Part shown: positions 1 through 9,299 of the stretch, piece by piece
Layout: each line of letters begins with the position of its first letter
Position numbering within the stretch: the first letter of the stretch is position 1
From: an uncultured Alphaproteobacteria bacterium
GTDB taxonomy: Bacteria; Pseudomonadota; Alphaproteobacteria; HIMB59
Assembly (NCBI GenBank): GCA_902515765.1
Contig: CABXVZ010000011.1
Location: 1 to 35,982 of the forward strand
Length of the DNA: 35,982 nt
Reading direction: 5' to 3'
The notes under the pieces: generated by a model
The model's input: the letters and a program-made list of their open reading frames with translations, nothing else
Databases searched by the model: none
Told to the model about the DNA's origin: nothing
Made by a program: the position numbers and the translations under genes

Positions 1-77
1 ATATTTCAACTTTTTATTAGATAATATCTCTAAAAAAGCACCTTGAAAAAAAAATTAAAATAGATTAACAACTTACC

Positions 78-2201
78 ATGTCTCAAATACAATACCTACA
101 AATAGTATTATTTGCTGCGGTCGCAGCAATTGCTTTCGGTTTATTAATTACAAATAAAATTTTAAATTTATCAAAAGGTACCAAGAAAATGATTGAAATT
201 TCTGGTGCTATTCAAGAAGGAGCTAAGGCTTACTTGAACAGACAATACACAACTATTGCTATTGTTGGAATTGTAATATTTTTTGCATTTTTTCTTATAC
301 CTTTTAAACACGTATACGATGTACCAGTTGGTTTTTTAATTGGTGCAGTATTATCTGGTCTGGCTGGTTATATTGGTATGAATGTTTCTGTTCGTGCGAA
401 TGTTATAACAGCTCAAGCCGCAAGTTCTTCTCTAAAACAAGGTCTCTACGTTGCTTTTAATGCAGGAGCTGTCACAGGTCTTTTAGTTGTTGGACTCGCA
501 CTAGCAGGTATTGCCGGTTATTTTTTTGCTTTATACTTTGGTTTTGGAAGAACCGGACGAGAGTTAATTGAACCTTTAGTTGCTTTAGGTTTTGGTTCTT
601 CTCTTATTTCTATCTTTGCGAGATTAGGTGGTGGAATATTTACTAAAGGCGCAGATGTAGGCGCAGATTTAGTCGGTAAGGTTGAGAAAAATATTCCTGA
701 GGATGACCCTAGAAATCCTGCGGTTATTGCAGATAATGTTGGTGACAACGTAGGTGATTGTGCAGGAATGGCAGCAGATTTATTTGAGACATATGTCGTT
801 TCAATTGTAGCTACTATGGTTTTAGCAATTATATTTCAAGGAACTGTTACAGACCTAACCATATATCCTTTACTTATTGCTGGTTCCAGCATTTTTGCAT
901 CAATAATAGGATCTCAGTTTGTTTCAATATCAACACCTAAATCATCAATAATGGGAGCTTTATATAAAGGTTTCTTTATGACACTGTTTATATCAGTAGT
1001 TTTATTTGCTTTTATTACTCATTACTCAATAGGCTTTGATCAATTTTTCCAAATAGGCTCTAAGTGGTATAATGGAATGGATTTATTCTTGTGTGCTGTT
1101 TATGGTCTGCTTATTACTTTAGCTCTCGTCTTTATAACTGAGTATTACACAAGTACGGATTATAGACCTGTAAGAAGTGTGGCGGAGGCTTCTCAGACAG
1201 GCCATGCTACTAACATTATTCAAGGTCTTGCTATGGGAATGGAGTCTACTGCTGTACCAGTACTTATAATAGTATCTGGTATCGGACTTACATACGCTAC
1301 TGCTGGACTTTTTGGAATAGCAATTGCTGTTACTTCTATGTTAGCTCTTGCTGGAATGGTTGTTGCATTGGATGCATACGGGCCTGTTACAGATAATGCA
1401 GGAGGTATTGCTGAAATGTCAGGTATGAAACAGAGTGTTCGAACAAGAACAGATGCTCTTGATGCTGTTGGAAATACAACTAAGGCTGTAACTAAAGGTT
1501 ATGCTATTGGCTCAGCTGGTCTTGGTGCATTAGTTTTATTTGCGGCTTACACAGAAGATCTCAATTTCTTTTATCAAGAAACTGGTAATAAAGTTTTTGA
1601 TGTCTCTTTTGATCTATCAGAACCATACGTAATTATCGGACTTTTAATAGGAGGTCTACTTCCATATTTATTTAGTGCGTTAAGTATGACAGCAGTCGGT
1701 AGGGCAGCTGGGTCAGTAGTCTTAGAGGTTAGACAACAATTTAAAGAAAAAAAAGGTATTATGTCTGGAAAAGAAAAACCAGATTATGGTAAGTGTGTCG
1801 ATATCTTAACCAAATCTGCAATCAAGGAAATGATTATCCCTTCTTTGCTTCCAGTTTTATCTCCTGTAATTGTTTTTTTTGGAGTCTACGTATTAACAGG
1901 AAGTGTTAATACAGGATTTCAAGCACTTGGAGCTATGTTGATTGGTGTAATCATTACAGGATTTTTCGTTGCAATATCTATGACTGCGGGTGGTGGAGCA
2001 TGGGACAACGCTAAGAAATATATTGAAGATGGTAATTTAGGTGGTAAAGGAAGTGAAACTCATAAAGCTTCTGTCACAGGTGATACCGTTGGAGACCCTT
2101 ATAAAGACACTGCCGGTCCAGCAGTTAACCCTATGATAAAAATAACAAATATTGTTTCAATATTACTGTTATCCATCGTAGTGCATTTAAATATAATCTA
2201 A
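78..2201 (+). CDS. hppA: K+-independent proton-translocating membrane pyrophosphatase
   Basis: Integral membrane pump of 707 residues that hydrolyses pyrophosphate and exports protons across the inner membrane, recovering energy from the PPi of biosynthesis. About 16 hydrophobic segments are visible. The pyrophosphate/Mg site is present at about residues 190-235 ([11 protein letters not shown], then [19 protein letters not shown]), with the second acidic site near the C-terminus ([10 protein letters not shown] and [18 protein letters not shown]). The subtype-deciding motif reads GNTTKA with Lys469; K+-dependent and Na+-pumping members carry Ala there, so this should be the K+-independent H+ pump. 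No clear Shine-Dalgarno sequence precedes the ATG; a TTGAAA at 43-48 is a possible -35 without a convincing -10. The gene meets the next one tail to tail with a 4-base overlap and no visible terminator. Confidence 0.97.
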   Translation: MSQIQYLQIVLFAAVAAIAFGLLITNKILNLSKGTKKMIEISGAIQEGAKAYLNRQYTTIAIVGIVIFFAFFLIPFKHVYDVPVGFLIGAVLSGLAGYIGMNVSVRANVITAQAASSSLKQGLYVAFNAGAVTGLLVVGLALAGIAGYFFALYFGFGRTGRELIEPLVALGFGSSLISIFARLGGGIFTKGADVGADLVGKVEKNIPEDDPRNPAVIADNVGDNVGDCAGMAADLFETYVVSIVATMVLAIIFQGTVTDLTIYPLLIAGSSIFASIIGSQFVSISTPKSSIMGALYKGFFMTLFISVVLFAFITHYSIGFDQFFQIGSKWYNGMDLFLCAVYGLLITLALVFITEYYTSTDYRPVRSVAEASQTGHATNIIQGLAMGMESTAVPVLIIVSGIGLTYATAGLFGIAIAVTSMLALAGMVVALDAYGPVTDNAGGIAEMSGMKQSVRTRTDALDAVGNTTKAVTKGYAIGSAGLGALVLFAAYTEDLNFFYQETGNKVFDVSFDLSEPYVIIGLLIGGLLPYLFSALSMTAVGRAAGSVVLEVRQQFKEKKGIMSGKEKPDYGKCVDILTKSAIKEMIIPSLLPVLSPVIVFFGVYVLTGSVNTGFQALGAMLIGVIITGFFVAISMTAGGGAWDNAKKYIEDGNLGGKGSETHKASVTGDTVGDPYKDTAGPAVNPMIKITNIVSILLLSIVVHLNII

Positions 2202-2530
2202 TTTATATTAACTTCTTCAACAGACCTTAAAACATTATTTTCAAAATTGAGTTTTAAGGTTTTGTTGTAGATATCTTTTTTAAAAGTTGCATTTCCTTTT
2301 TTTTTCTCAATTCTGTAAATCCATAAATTTCCAGAATTTTCTTTAACCAGTGGTGCACCAATTATTTTAGTTATTTCTTCTTTGCTATAATCCTTTACTA
2401 AATAATTATCCTTAATTAGATTTATACTATTTTCGGAAATTCCAGAAAAATAAAGGTCTTTGGAGCATGAAAAAATAAATAAAGATGATATTATAAAAAT
2501 GACCGTACTTATTTTTTTTAAAATATTCAC
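2198..2530 (-). CDS. bamE: BamE/OmlA-family outer-membrane assembly lipoprotein
   Basis: Small lipoprotein of 110 residues, probably the BamE/SmpA/OmlA accessory subunit of the beta-barrel assembly machine. It has a hydrophobic signal segment (residues 7-21) ending in a lipobox-like IFSC with the acylated Cys at 22. The mature part carries the family pattern: a short helix with [12 protein letters not shown], then strands containing [12 protein letters not shown] and a final hydrophobic strand around [10 protein letters not shown]. Its position next to plsX and ihfA is the usual alphaproteobacterial place for omlA. It diverges from plsX with a 57-base AT-rich spacer and converges on hppA. The length is slightly short for the family. 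Sequence identity to characterised BamE looks low, so the call rests on motif plus neighbourhood. Confidence 0.75.
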   Translation of the reverse strand: MNILKKISTVIFIISSLFIFSCSKDLYFSGISENSINLIKDNYLVKDYSKEEITKIIGAPLVKENSGNLWIYRIEKKKGNATFKKDIYNKTLKLNFENNVLRSVEEVNIN

Positions 2531-2587
2531 AATAAAAACAAATAAGGTATAAGAATGTTTAAAGCAATATTAAAAAATTAATAAATA

Positions 2588-3592
2588 ATGAGACAATTTC
2601 TGATTAATTTGGATTTACATGGAGGCGATTTTGCACCTAAGTCAGTTTTAGAAGGAGCTAACATTGCCTATAAAAATAATAATGCTATTCGATTTCAACT
2701 TCATTCAACAAAAGAGGTTTATGAAAAATACAAAAAAAAATTCTCTCAACTATTTGAAGTATCTGATTGGATTGAGTCAGAAAACTTTATTTTACCAGAG
2801 ATGAAGCCAAGTGATGCTTTAAAAAAATATAATCGAAAGAGTTCAATGTCTAATGCTATCAATCAGTTAAAAGAAGACAAATCTCAAATAGTTATATCTG
2901 CAGGCAACACTGGTGCCATGATGGCTTATTCTACTGTCTATTTAAGGACGATTGAGAATATTTCTAGACCAGCTATAGCCTCTTTATTTCCCTCAACCCA
3001 TCATCCAGTTTGTTTTTTGGATTTGGGTGCCAATGCAGAATGCACTTCGGAAAATTTAATAGAATTTGCTGTTATGGGAAGTACCTACTATCAAGTCTTA
3101 TTCCCAAAAACTGATTGTAAAGTTGCATTACTAAACATTGGTTCAGAGGAATTAAAGGGAAATAATTTAATTCAAGAGACTCATGAATTAATGAAAAATG
3201 ATACCCGAATAAAATACCAAGGTTTTGTAGAGGCTAATGAAATTACTAATACTAAAAACCACATAATAGTTACTGATGGTTTTTCAGGAAACATTGCTTT
3301 AAAAACAGCTGAGGGAGTATCTAAGTTTATTACAGACTCATTAAAAAGAAGTCTAACATCATCTTTTTATTCAAAATTTTTATCATTAATGTTGAAAAAT
3401 AAATTTATAGATTTTAGAAATTCAATTGATCCTAGGAATTACAATGGAGGAATATTTATAGGTATAAACGGAGTAGTTATTAAAAGTCATGGAAATGCAG
3501 ATTCTCATGCATTCGCAAATGCAATAGAATTTGGAATAAAATGTATACAATCTGATTTGCTAACTAAGATAAAAGAGAATGTCTCAAGTTAA
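2588..3592 (+). CDS. plsX: Phosphate acyltransferase PlsX
   Basis: Converts acyl-ACP and phosphate to acyl-phosphate for phospholipid synthesis (with PlsY); a peripheral inner-membrane protein. It has 334 residues, close to the usual 330-350. Family signatures: the N-terminal LDLHGGDFAPKSVLEGA (usual DAMGGDxxP), SAGNTGAMMAYS near residue 105, RPAIASLFPS, DLGANAE, and VTDGFSGNIALKTAEG near residue 225. The usual Met of the DAMGGD motif is replaced by LH, a modest divergence. The 3' end overlaps ihfA by 14 bases. In many alphaproteobacteria fabH lies between plsX and ihfA; here it does not. Confidence 0.95.
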   Translation: MRQFLINLDLHGGDFAPKSVLEGANIAYKNNNAIRFQLHSTKEVYEKYKKKFSQLFEVSDWIESENFILPEMKPSDALKKYNRKSSMSNAINQLKEDKSQIVISAGNTGAMMAYSTVYLRTIENISRPAIASLFPSTHHPVCFLDLGANAECTSENLIEFAVMGSTYYQVLFPKTDCKVALLNIGSEELKGNNLIQETHELMKNDTRIKYQGFVEANEITNTKNHIIVTDGFSGNIALKTAEGVSKFITDSLKRSLTSSFYSKFLSLMLKNKFIDFRNSIDPRNYNGGIFIGINGVVIKSHGNADSHAFANAIEFGIKCIQSDLLTKIKENVSS

Positions 3593-3854
3593 AATCACAA
3601 GAGAAATGTTAGCTAAACAACTTTCTAAAGAGTTTGGCTTGGCCTATTCAACAGCATATAAAAAAATTGATAATCTTTTAAATATATGGAGTCATAAGTT
3701 ATTAAATTCAGACTTATCTATCAGTTCATTAGGTAGTTTTAAAATTAATCATAAAAAAAGCAGGTTAGGAAGAAACCCCAAAACAAAAGAAGAATATGAG
3801 ATTCAATCAAGAAAGGTAGTAACTTTTAAAAAATCTAAAAAATTAGATCTATGA
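3579..3854 (+). CDS. ihfA: Integration host factor alpha subunit (HU/IHF family)
   Basis: DNA-bending protein of 91 residues, the normal size of an HU/IHF subunit. It shows the helical N-terminus (ITREMLAKQLSKEFGLAYSTAYKKI), the Gly-Ser-Phe turn (SSLGSFKI) and the RLGRNPKT beta-arm signature near residues 66-73 that inserts in the minor groove. Assignment to the alpha subunit rather than HU or IHF-beta comes from the neighbours: plsX upstream (14-base overlap) and a MerR regulator downstream (ATGA overlap at 3851-3854), the standard alphaproteobacterial arrangement. Sequence alone would support HU/IHF without choosing the subunit. Confidence 0.88.
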   Translation: MSQVKITREMLAKQLSKEFGLAYSTAYKKIDNLLNIWSHKLLNSDLSISSLGSFKINHKKSRLGRNPKTKEEYEIQSRKVVTFKKSKKLDL

Positions 3855-4159
3855 ATAAGAATTTTTATAATATTGATGAAGTATCTCAAATAGTTGGGGA
3901 ACAAAAGCATACTATAAGATTTTGGGAAAGTAGAATTAGTAAGTTAAAGATAATTAGAACCCATTCTGGACATAGGCTTTATGATTATGAAAACCTACTT
4001 TTACTAAAAAAAATAAAGGAATTACTTGAAGTACAAAAATTAACATTAGATGGAGTCAATGATTACCTCTCTAAATCAAGGATTAAAAATAATTCTTTAA
4101 ATGAAAATATTGTTTCAAATTTAAAAGACTTACTAAATACCCTAAAGAGATCAAAATAG
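3851..4159 (+). CDS. MerR-family transcriptional regulator
   Basis: A 102-residue winged-helix regulator. The HTH is at residues 6-25 (YNIDEVSQIVGEQKHTIRFW) and the wing contains HSGHRLYDYENLLLLKKI, both typical of MerR proteins; the IRFWE in place of IRYYE is characteristic of the MerR that accompanies ihfA in alphaproteobacteria. The C-terminal part is a short coiled helix and lacks the Cys-rich metal loop, so metal sensing is unlikely. The gene is translationally coupled to ihfA. Its target and ligand cannot be read from the sequence. Confidence 0.88.
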   Translation: MNKNFYNIDEVSQIVGEQKHTIRFWESRISKLKIIRTHSGHRLYDYENLLLLKKIKELLEVQKLTLDGVNDYLSKSRIKNNSLNENIVSNLKDLLNTLKRSK

Positions 4160-4288
4160 CTACTTCGTTTGAGTTTTTATATTCAATTCTTAAAATTTGT
4201 TGTCAATTAATTTGAAATAAAGACTAAAATTCAACAAATTCATGTTATTGCCAGGTATAATGGAATATGTTTTTTTTAAGTATAATCC

Positions 4289-4316
4289 TTGATTTTTTAA
4301 CCATTTTACTTATATT
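4289..4316 (+). promoter_or_regulatory. Candidate sigma-70 promoter of the rplM-rpsI operon
   Basis: TTGATT (4289-4294) and TATATT (4311-4316) separated by 16 bases. The predicted start of transcription would be around 4322-4324, almost at the GTG of rplM at 4326, which would make a leaderless or nearly leaderless mRNA. Upstream TATAAT boxes at 4256-4261 and 4281-4286 lack good -35 partners. Prediction by eye only. Confidence 0.35.
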
Positions 4317-4325
4317 CCCCATATC

Positions 4326-4793
4326 GTGAAAACAACTACTTTAAAAAAATCTGATTTTAAGAAAGAATGGCATATCTTGGATGCAACTGATATTTCTGTT
4401 GGAAGACTCGCTTCAAGAGTTAGTATAATTCTTAAGGGAAAGAACAAGCCTCAATTTTCTCCTAATTTACCTGTTGGAGATGGAGTCATTATCTTAAATA
4501 CTGATAAAGTAAAATTTTCTGGAAACAAAAATACTGATAAAAAATATTATAAACACACTGGTCATCCCGGGGGTATAAAAGAAATTACTCCTGAAAAGCT
4601 AAAAGAAAAAAATAAATCTGAAGATATTATAAAAAAAGCTATCAAAGGCATGTTGCCTAATTCACCCTTGTTTAGAGACTTAATGAAAAATAGCTTAAAA
4701 CTTTATAAAGATAATAATCATCCACATGAATCTCAAAAACCAAATTCAATTGACTTTAAGTCATTAAATAGAAAGAATTCAGTAAATGTCTGA
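4326..4793 (+). CDS. rplM: 50S ribosomal protein L13
   Basis: Large-subunit ribosomal protein of 155 residues. Recognised by [17 protein letters not shown] near the N-terminus, [31 protein letters not shown] and the [11 protein letters not shown] motif. The only suitable start is GTG at 4326. It forms the conserved L13-S9 operon with rpsI, whose ATG lies inside the last codons (8-base overlap). The C-terminal tail after NNHPHE is a little longer than in E. coli, as in other alphaproteobacteria. Confidence 0.97.
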   Translation: MKTTTLKKSDFKKEWHILDATDISVGRLASRVSIILKGKNKPQFSPNLPVGDGVIILNTDKVKFSGNKNTDKKYYKHTGHPGGIKEITPEKLKEKNKSEDIIKKAIKGMLPNSPLFRDLMKNSLKLYKDNNHPHESQKPNSIDFKSLNRKNSVNV

Positions 4794-5175
4794 CCAAGTT
4801 TACAGCACAGGTCGAAGAAAAGAATCTATCGCAAAAGTTTGGGTATCTAATGGAACAGGAAATATTACTATCAATAAAAAAAACTTTGAGGATTATTTTC
4901 CAGATAAAGCTCTAAGAATGATTATCAACCAACCTCTAGAAGCTGCTAAAAAGGCTGACTCAGTTGATTTAAAAATTACAGTTTTAGGTGGCGGTCTTTC
5001 TGGCCAGGCGGGCGCTATTAAACATGGTTTAAGTAGAGCTCTAACTCTAATAGACCCAAATACAAAAGATACTCTTAAGAAAAATGGCTTTTTAACTAGA
5101 GACTCTAGAACAGTAGAACGAAAAAAATATGGTAGAGCAAAAGCTAGACGTAGTTTCCAATTCTCTAAGAGATAA
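4786..5175 (+). CDS. rpsI: 30S ribosomal protein S9
   Basis: Small-subunit ribosomal protein of 129 residues. It has the N-terminal [14 protein letters not shown] motif, the central [19 protein letters not shown] segment, and the invariant basic C-terminal tail ending [11 protein letters not shown] that reaches the P-site tRNA. Full length for the family. It overlaps rplM by 8 bases, and its 3' end overlaps the possible start of the next small gene. Confidence 0.97.
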   Translation: MSDQVYSTGRRKESIAKVWVSNGTGNITINKKNFEDYFPDKALRMIINQPLEAAKKADSVDLKITVLGGGLSGQAGAIKHGLSRALTLIDPNTKDTLKKNGFLTRDSRTVERKKYGRAKARRSFQFSKR

Positions 5176-5350
5176 ATTTTATTTACCATTCCTCTTACTT
5201 TTACTTCTATTTGTAACCATGTCTTGTGAAAGATCATTTGAAAATTTCGATAAAAACCTCCTTGAGAAAAAAAAAGAATTAGAGGAATTCAATGAAAAGA
5301 GTAATATAAGAAAAGAAGAAATACTAAAATCTCAAAATGAAAACAATTAA
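5129..5350 (+). CDS. Small putative lipoprotein or membrane protein
   Basis: Not a family I recognise. The frame encodes 73 residues if it starts at the ATG inside rpsI (47-base overlap). A strongly hydrophobic run ([16 protein letters not shown]) ends at Cys33, resembling a lipoprotein signal with a non-canonical lipobox, followed by a highly charged, probably coiled tail rich in Lys, Glu and Asn. The alternative ATG at 5219 would give only about 43 residues beginning MSCERS and no signal. The 3' end overlaps hom by 14 bases, which fits the coupling style of this region and supports it being real. Start and function are uncertain. Confidence 0.45.
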   Translation: MVEQKLDVVSNSLRDKFYLPFLLLLLLFVTMSCERSFENFDKNLLEKKKELEEFNEKSNIRKEEILKSQNENN

Positions 5351-6626
5351 AATAGCTATATTTGGTCTGGGTGTAGTCGGATCTCATGTTGTAAAACTTT
5401 TAGAAAAAAATTCATATACCCTTGATAATACAAAATTTAAAATTGTTTCTATAAGTGCTAAAAATAAAAATAAAAAGAGAAATTTTAATGTTAAGAAGTA
5501 TCCTTGGTTTAAAGATTTCTTTGACTTATCACAAAGTAATAAACCAGATCTAATTATCGAAACCATTGGAGGATCTGGAAAATTCATTAATGATTTATAT
5601 AAATATTGTTTAAAAAATAAAATTTCACTAATTACAGCAAATAAAGCTCAATTAGCTGAGAATGGTCACAGTTTTTTTGGTGATTTTGATGAGATGAATT
5701 TGTATTTAGGTTTTGAAGCTGCCGTTTTAGGTGCAGTCCCCGTTGTTCGAGCTATAGAGCAAAGCATTCTCCCCTCAAAAATCAATTCTATTTATGGAAT
5801 ATTCAATGGAACTACTAACTACATTATTTCCCAAATGTATGAGAATAAAATTAGTTTTCAAGAATCCTTAAACCAAGCTATAAAAAATGGATTTGCAGAG
5901 CAAGACTCTAGTGCTGATTTATCAGGTAGAGACGCTAATCATAAATTAGTTCTTTTATCTAATCTTTCATTTGGTAATAAATTTGAATTTTCTAATTTAG
6001 ACTATGATGGAATAGAAAATATTAAACTCATTGATTTAGAGCAAGGTTTAAAACTTGGCTATAAACTTAAGCTTGTTTCAATTAGTGAGCGACATAATAA
6101 AAAGTTTTACTCATCAGTAGCGCCATGTTTTATTCCAGAAAATAGTTTAGTCGCAAAAACTGATTTTGAAGAGAATGTTATTTCTTTAGAAGGAGACGAT
6201 TTTCTAAAATCTAGTTTGGTAGGCAAGGGCGCGGGTGGCTATCCCACAGCTACTTCAATCATCTCTGATTTAAAGAGGTATTTAACCCACACTGATGAAA
6301 AAGGTATTTTTAAAATTAAATATCAAAATATGCCCAAAGCATCTTTTATTAATCACTCACTTCGAACAAGACCTTACTATTTGAGAATGTCAGTATTGAA
6401 TAAAGTTGGTGTGCTAAAATCTATTGCTCAAATTTTTGCTCAAAAATCAATTTCTATAAAATCATTAATTCAACTTAATACCTCTAATGAAAAGATCGTT
6501 CCAATAATTATCATATCCGATCCAGTTGGCATTGATAAAATTTCAAAAGTAGTCAAAAATTTAAAAAATTCAAATTTTTTAAAGAAGGAGATCTCCGTTA
6601 TTAGAATAGAGGAAAATATTGGATAG
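5337..6626 (+). CDS. hom: Homoserine dehydrogenase
   Basis: Reduces aspartate semialdehyde to homoserine with NAD(P)H, the branch to threonine and methionine. It has 429 residues: Rossmann domain with GLGVVGSHVVKLL near residue 10, ITANKAQLAENG near 100, the catalytic-domain signatures IFNGTTNYIISQM and FAEQDSSADLSGRDANHKL at about residues 155-203, then GKGAGGYPTATSIISDL. A C-terminal ACT domain (about residues 345-420, YYLRMSVLNKVGVLKSIAQI) predicts feedback control, normally by threonine. hom-glpX-recJ is a conserved alphaproteobacterial string; the stop overlaps the TTG start of glpX by 8 bases. Confidence 0.96.
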   Translation: MKTIKIAIFGLGVVGSHVVKLLEKNSYTLDNTKFKIVSISAKNKNKKRNFNVKKYPWFKDFFDLSQSNKPDLIIETIGGSGKFINDLYKYCLKNKISLITANKAQLAENGHSFFGDFDEMNLYLGFEAAVLGAVPVVRAIEQSILPSKINSIYGIFNGTTNYIISQMYENKISFQESLNQAIKNGFAEQDSSADLSGRDANHKLVLLSNLSFGNKFEFSNLDYDGIENIKLIDLEQGLKLGYKLKLVSISERHNKKFYSSVAPCFIPENSLVAKTDFEENVISLEGDDFLKSSLVGKGAGGYPTATSIISDLKRYLTHTDEKGIFKIKYQNMPKASFINHSLRTRPYYLRMSVLNKVGVLKSIAQIFAQKSISIKSLIQLNTSNEKIVPIIIISDPVGIDKISKVVKNLKNSNFLKKEISVIRIEENIG

Positions 6627-7572
6627 AAATCTTGCTATTGAATTAGTTAGAGTTTCTGAATTTGCTGCTCTAGCAGCTTCAAAACATATAGGAAGAGGAA
6701 ATGAGAAGGCTGCTGATCAAGCAGCTGTAGACGCAATGAGAAAGTGCCTTAACTCCCTTACAATTTCAGGAACAGTTGTTATTGGAGAGGGTGAGCGAGA
6801 TGAGGCTCCAATGCTTTATATTGGTGAAAAAGTTGGTTCTGGAGGCCCCAAGGTTGATATAGCGCTTGATCCACTCGAAGGAACAACCATCACTGCAAAA
6901 GGTGGAGAAAATGCAATGGCAGTTATCGCTTTAGCCCAAGAGGGTGGATTCCTCAACGCTCCTGATGTTTATATGAAAAAAATTTCTACCAACACAAATA
7001 ATGAAAAAGTAGTCTCTTTAGATCAAGATCTAAAATCAAACATAATTGATTTAGCAAAATTTAAAAAAATTAATATAAAGGATTTGGTTATATGTATACT
7101 TGATCGTGACCGGCATAAAGATGAGATTGAAATTATCAGATCAACTGGTGCTAGAATTAAAATGATTGATGACGGTGATGTAAGTGCTGTTATCTCATCA
7201 GTTTTAACTTCTAGTAATATTGATATGTATTACGGTATTGGAGGAGCACCTGAGGGTGTACTTGCTGCAGCTGCTTTGCAGTGTATAGGTGGTAATTTAG
7301 AGGGTCAGTTATTGTTTAATAACGAAGATGAAATTAAAAGAGCTAAAAAAACGGGTGTCAATGATTTCAATAAAATCTATCAACTTAATGATTTAGCAAT
7401 GGGTGATATTATGTTTTCTGCAACTGGAGTTACTGACGGGACTATGCTTAAGGGAATTAAAATTACCAAAAATTATGCAGAGACTCATTCAATTGTAATG
7501 CGATCTAAAACTGGAACCATTAGACATATAAATGGCGAACATAACTTTGATATAAAACAACTTGATCACTAA
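6619..7572 (+). CDS. glpX: Class II fructose-1,6-bisphosphatase
   Basis: Gluconeogenic enzyme removing the 1-phosphate from fructose 1,6-bisphosphate with a divalent metal. It has 317 residues, the typical GlpX length. The start is a TTG at 6619, chosen because translation then begins MDRNLAIELVRVSEF, exactly the conserved family N-terminus, and no ATG is nearby. Metal and substrate residues are seen at Asp33, Glu57 (VIGEGERDEAPML) and the DPLEGTT motif (84-90), with GIGGAPEGVLAAAALQ further on. It overlaps hom by 8 bases and recJ by 11, suggesting translational coupling. Confidence 0.96.
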   Translation: MDRNLAIELVRVSEFAALAASKHIGRGNEKAADQAAVDAMRKCLNSLTISGTVVIGEGERDEAPMLYIGEKVGSGGPKVDIALDPLEGTTITAKGGENAMAVIALAQEGGFLNAPDVYMKKISTNTNNEKVVSLDQDLKSNIIDLAKFKKINIKDLVICILDRDRHKDEIEIIRSTGARIKMIDDGDVSAVISSVLTSSNIDMYYGIGGAPEGVLAAAALQCIGGNLEGQLLFNNEDEIKRAKKTGVNDFNKIYQLNDLAMGDIMFSATGVTDGTMLKGIKITKNYAETHSIVMRSKTGTIRHINGEHNFDIKQLDH

Positions 7573-9250
7573 ACAAAGTTTTAATGGTTTTTACTGGCAC
7601 CCATATAATGGGAATTTAAATGATGATCTTACTTTTGAGGTAGCTCAAAAAAATAATATTTCTATAAATCTATCTAAACTTCTCTTGAATAGAAATATAA
7701 AAAAAGTATCTAATTTTTTAAATTCTAAACTCAAAGAAAATATTTCAATTTCACAAATAATGAAATTGAATAATATAAGCAAAACAAATTCTTTTTTTGA
7801 GAAAGTAAAAAAAGAAAAAAAAATCTCTATTTTTTCTGATTATGATGTAGATGGTGCATGTGCTGCAGCTATCTGTAAAAAGTTATTGTCTCAGTTTGAA
7901 ATTGAAGTTTATACATATATCCCAAACAGACTCAACGAGGGATACGGTCTCAATATGCATGCCCTAGATAAATTGTTAGATTTTAGTTCTAATATTTTAG
8001 TATTAGATTGTGGTAGTAATAATATTTTAGAACAGGAATATATTAACAAAAAAGGCGCCAAAGTTATTATAGTTGATCATCATGAATGTGATAATTTTTT
8101 TGAAAATGCCATAGTAGTGAATCCTAAAACACCGGACGACCAATCAAAACTTGATGATTTATGCGCTACAGCACTTACTTTTTTATTATTTGTATATCTT
8201 AAAAATGAGAGAATTTTTGAAAGTTTTGATGTTTTGCAATACTTAGATCTAGTTGCTTTGGCTACTATTTGCGATCTAGTTCCATTAGGTGATATTAATA
8301 GAACTCTAGTTAAGCAAGGTCTAAAGATAATCAACTCTGAGAATTCAAACAAAGGTATTCAAACTCTTATTAATCAGGCTAAAATTAAACAATCTATTTC
8401 TGAATACCATTTGGGTTATATTTTAGGACCAAGAATAAATGCAGGTGGTAGAATGGGTGAGTCTCTTTTGGGATTTAATTTATTATCTTCTGATAACATA
8501 CACCAGGCCTTGCAATACTCACAAATAATCGAAGGACATAATCAAAATCGACAAAAAATTCAAACTAAAATTGTTAGTTCAATTGATTTAAATGACTCAA
8601 AAAATCAAAATTTAAATTTTTTTTATGATGAAAAATGGCATATCGGTATTGTTGGTATCATAGCTGGACGTCTTATGCGTTTAAACAACAAACCCTCTTT
8701 TGTTATGACTAACTCAAATGAATTTGTTGTTGGTTCAGGTAGATCTCAGGGAGAAAAAAATATTGGACAATTAATGATGAGAGCCGCAGAAAAAGGAATT
8801 ATTATTAAAGGTGGAGGTCATGAAAAAGCATGTGGTTTTACTCTCAAAGAGGAAAAGATACAGGAGTTTAAAGCTTTTTTAAAAGAAGAAACCCAAGATA
8901 TTGAAATAAATAATCAAAAATATTTTGAGTCTCAGCTTGACCTCAATGTCATTAATGAAAAGCTAATTAATGATCTTAATTTATTGAGCCCTTTCGGTCA
9001 GCAGAACCCTGAACCTATTTTTAAATGTGAAAATATCAAAATAGAAATTATTAAAGTGTTTAAGGAAAAGCATACTAAACTTAAATTTTCAGATAATCTT
9101 GGATCTAGCTGTGAAGGGATGTTTTTTGACATTCCTATTGACCAATTAAAAAGTTACCTATCTCAAAGTTCCAATTTTGACTGTTATTTTAAAGTAAAAA
9201 AAGACACTTATTCAAATAAAACAGTCATTCACTTAGAAGATATTCATTGA
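7562..9250 (+). CDS. recJ: Single-stranded-DNA-specific exonuclease RecJ
   Basis: 5'-3' exonuclease on single-stranded DNA used in recombination and mismatch repair. It has 562 residues. The DHH-family motifs appear in order: SDYDVDGACAA (about residue 92), VLDCGS, VDHHECD (about 171), a GPRINAGGRMGE segment, then the DHHA1 part with GIVGIIAGRLM, GSGRSQG and GGGHEKACGFTL. The C-terminal OB domain follows (LLSPFGQQNPEPIF). The start is TTG at 7562, 11 bases inside glpX. Complete, ending before the tRNA gene. Confidence 0.96.
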   Translation: MITKQSFNGFYWHPYNGNLNDDLTFEVAQKNNISINLSKLLLNRNIKKVSNFLNSKLKENISISQIMKLNNISKTNSFFEKVKKEKKISIFSDYDVDGACAAAICKKLLSQFEIEVYTYIPNRLNEGYGLNMHALDKLLDFSSNILVLDCGSNNILEQEYINKKGAKVIIVDHHECDNFFENAIVVNPKTPDDQSKLDDLCATALTFLLFVYLKNERIFESFDVLQYLDLVALATICDLVPLGDINRTLVKQGLKIINSENSNKGIQTLINQAKIKQSISEYHLGYILGPRINAGGRMGESLLGFNLLSSDNIHQALQYSQIIEGHNQNRQKIQTKIVSSIDLNDSKNQNLNFFYDEKWHIGIVGIIAGRLMRLNNKPSFVMTNSNEFVVGSGRSQGEKNIGQLMMRAAEKGIIIKGGGHEKACGFTLKEEKIQEFKAFLKEETQDIEINNQKYFESQLDLNVINEKLINDLNLLSPFGQQNPEPIFKCENIKIEIIKVFKEKHTKLKFSDNLGSSCEGMFFDIPIDQLKSYLSQSSNFDCYFKVKKDTYSNKTVIHLEDIH

Positions 9251-9299
9251 TTGATTTTTTAGTAAATCTAGATATTTTGTTTGTTTTAAAGAAGACGAT

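Noticed and set aside
518-748. Minus-strand open frame inside hppA, and similar antisense frames within other genes (e.g. 4893-5237, 8080-8352, 16691-17080, 20988-21227)
   Set aside because: They lie fully or mostly opposite clearly real genes, show no family motif or ribosome site, and have compositions expected of shadow frames.
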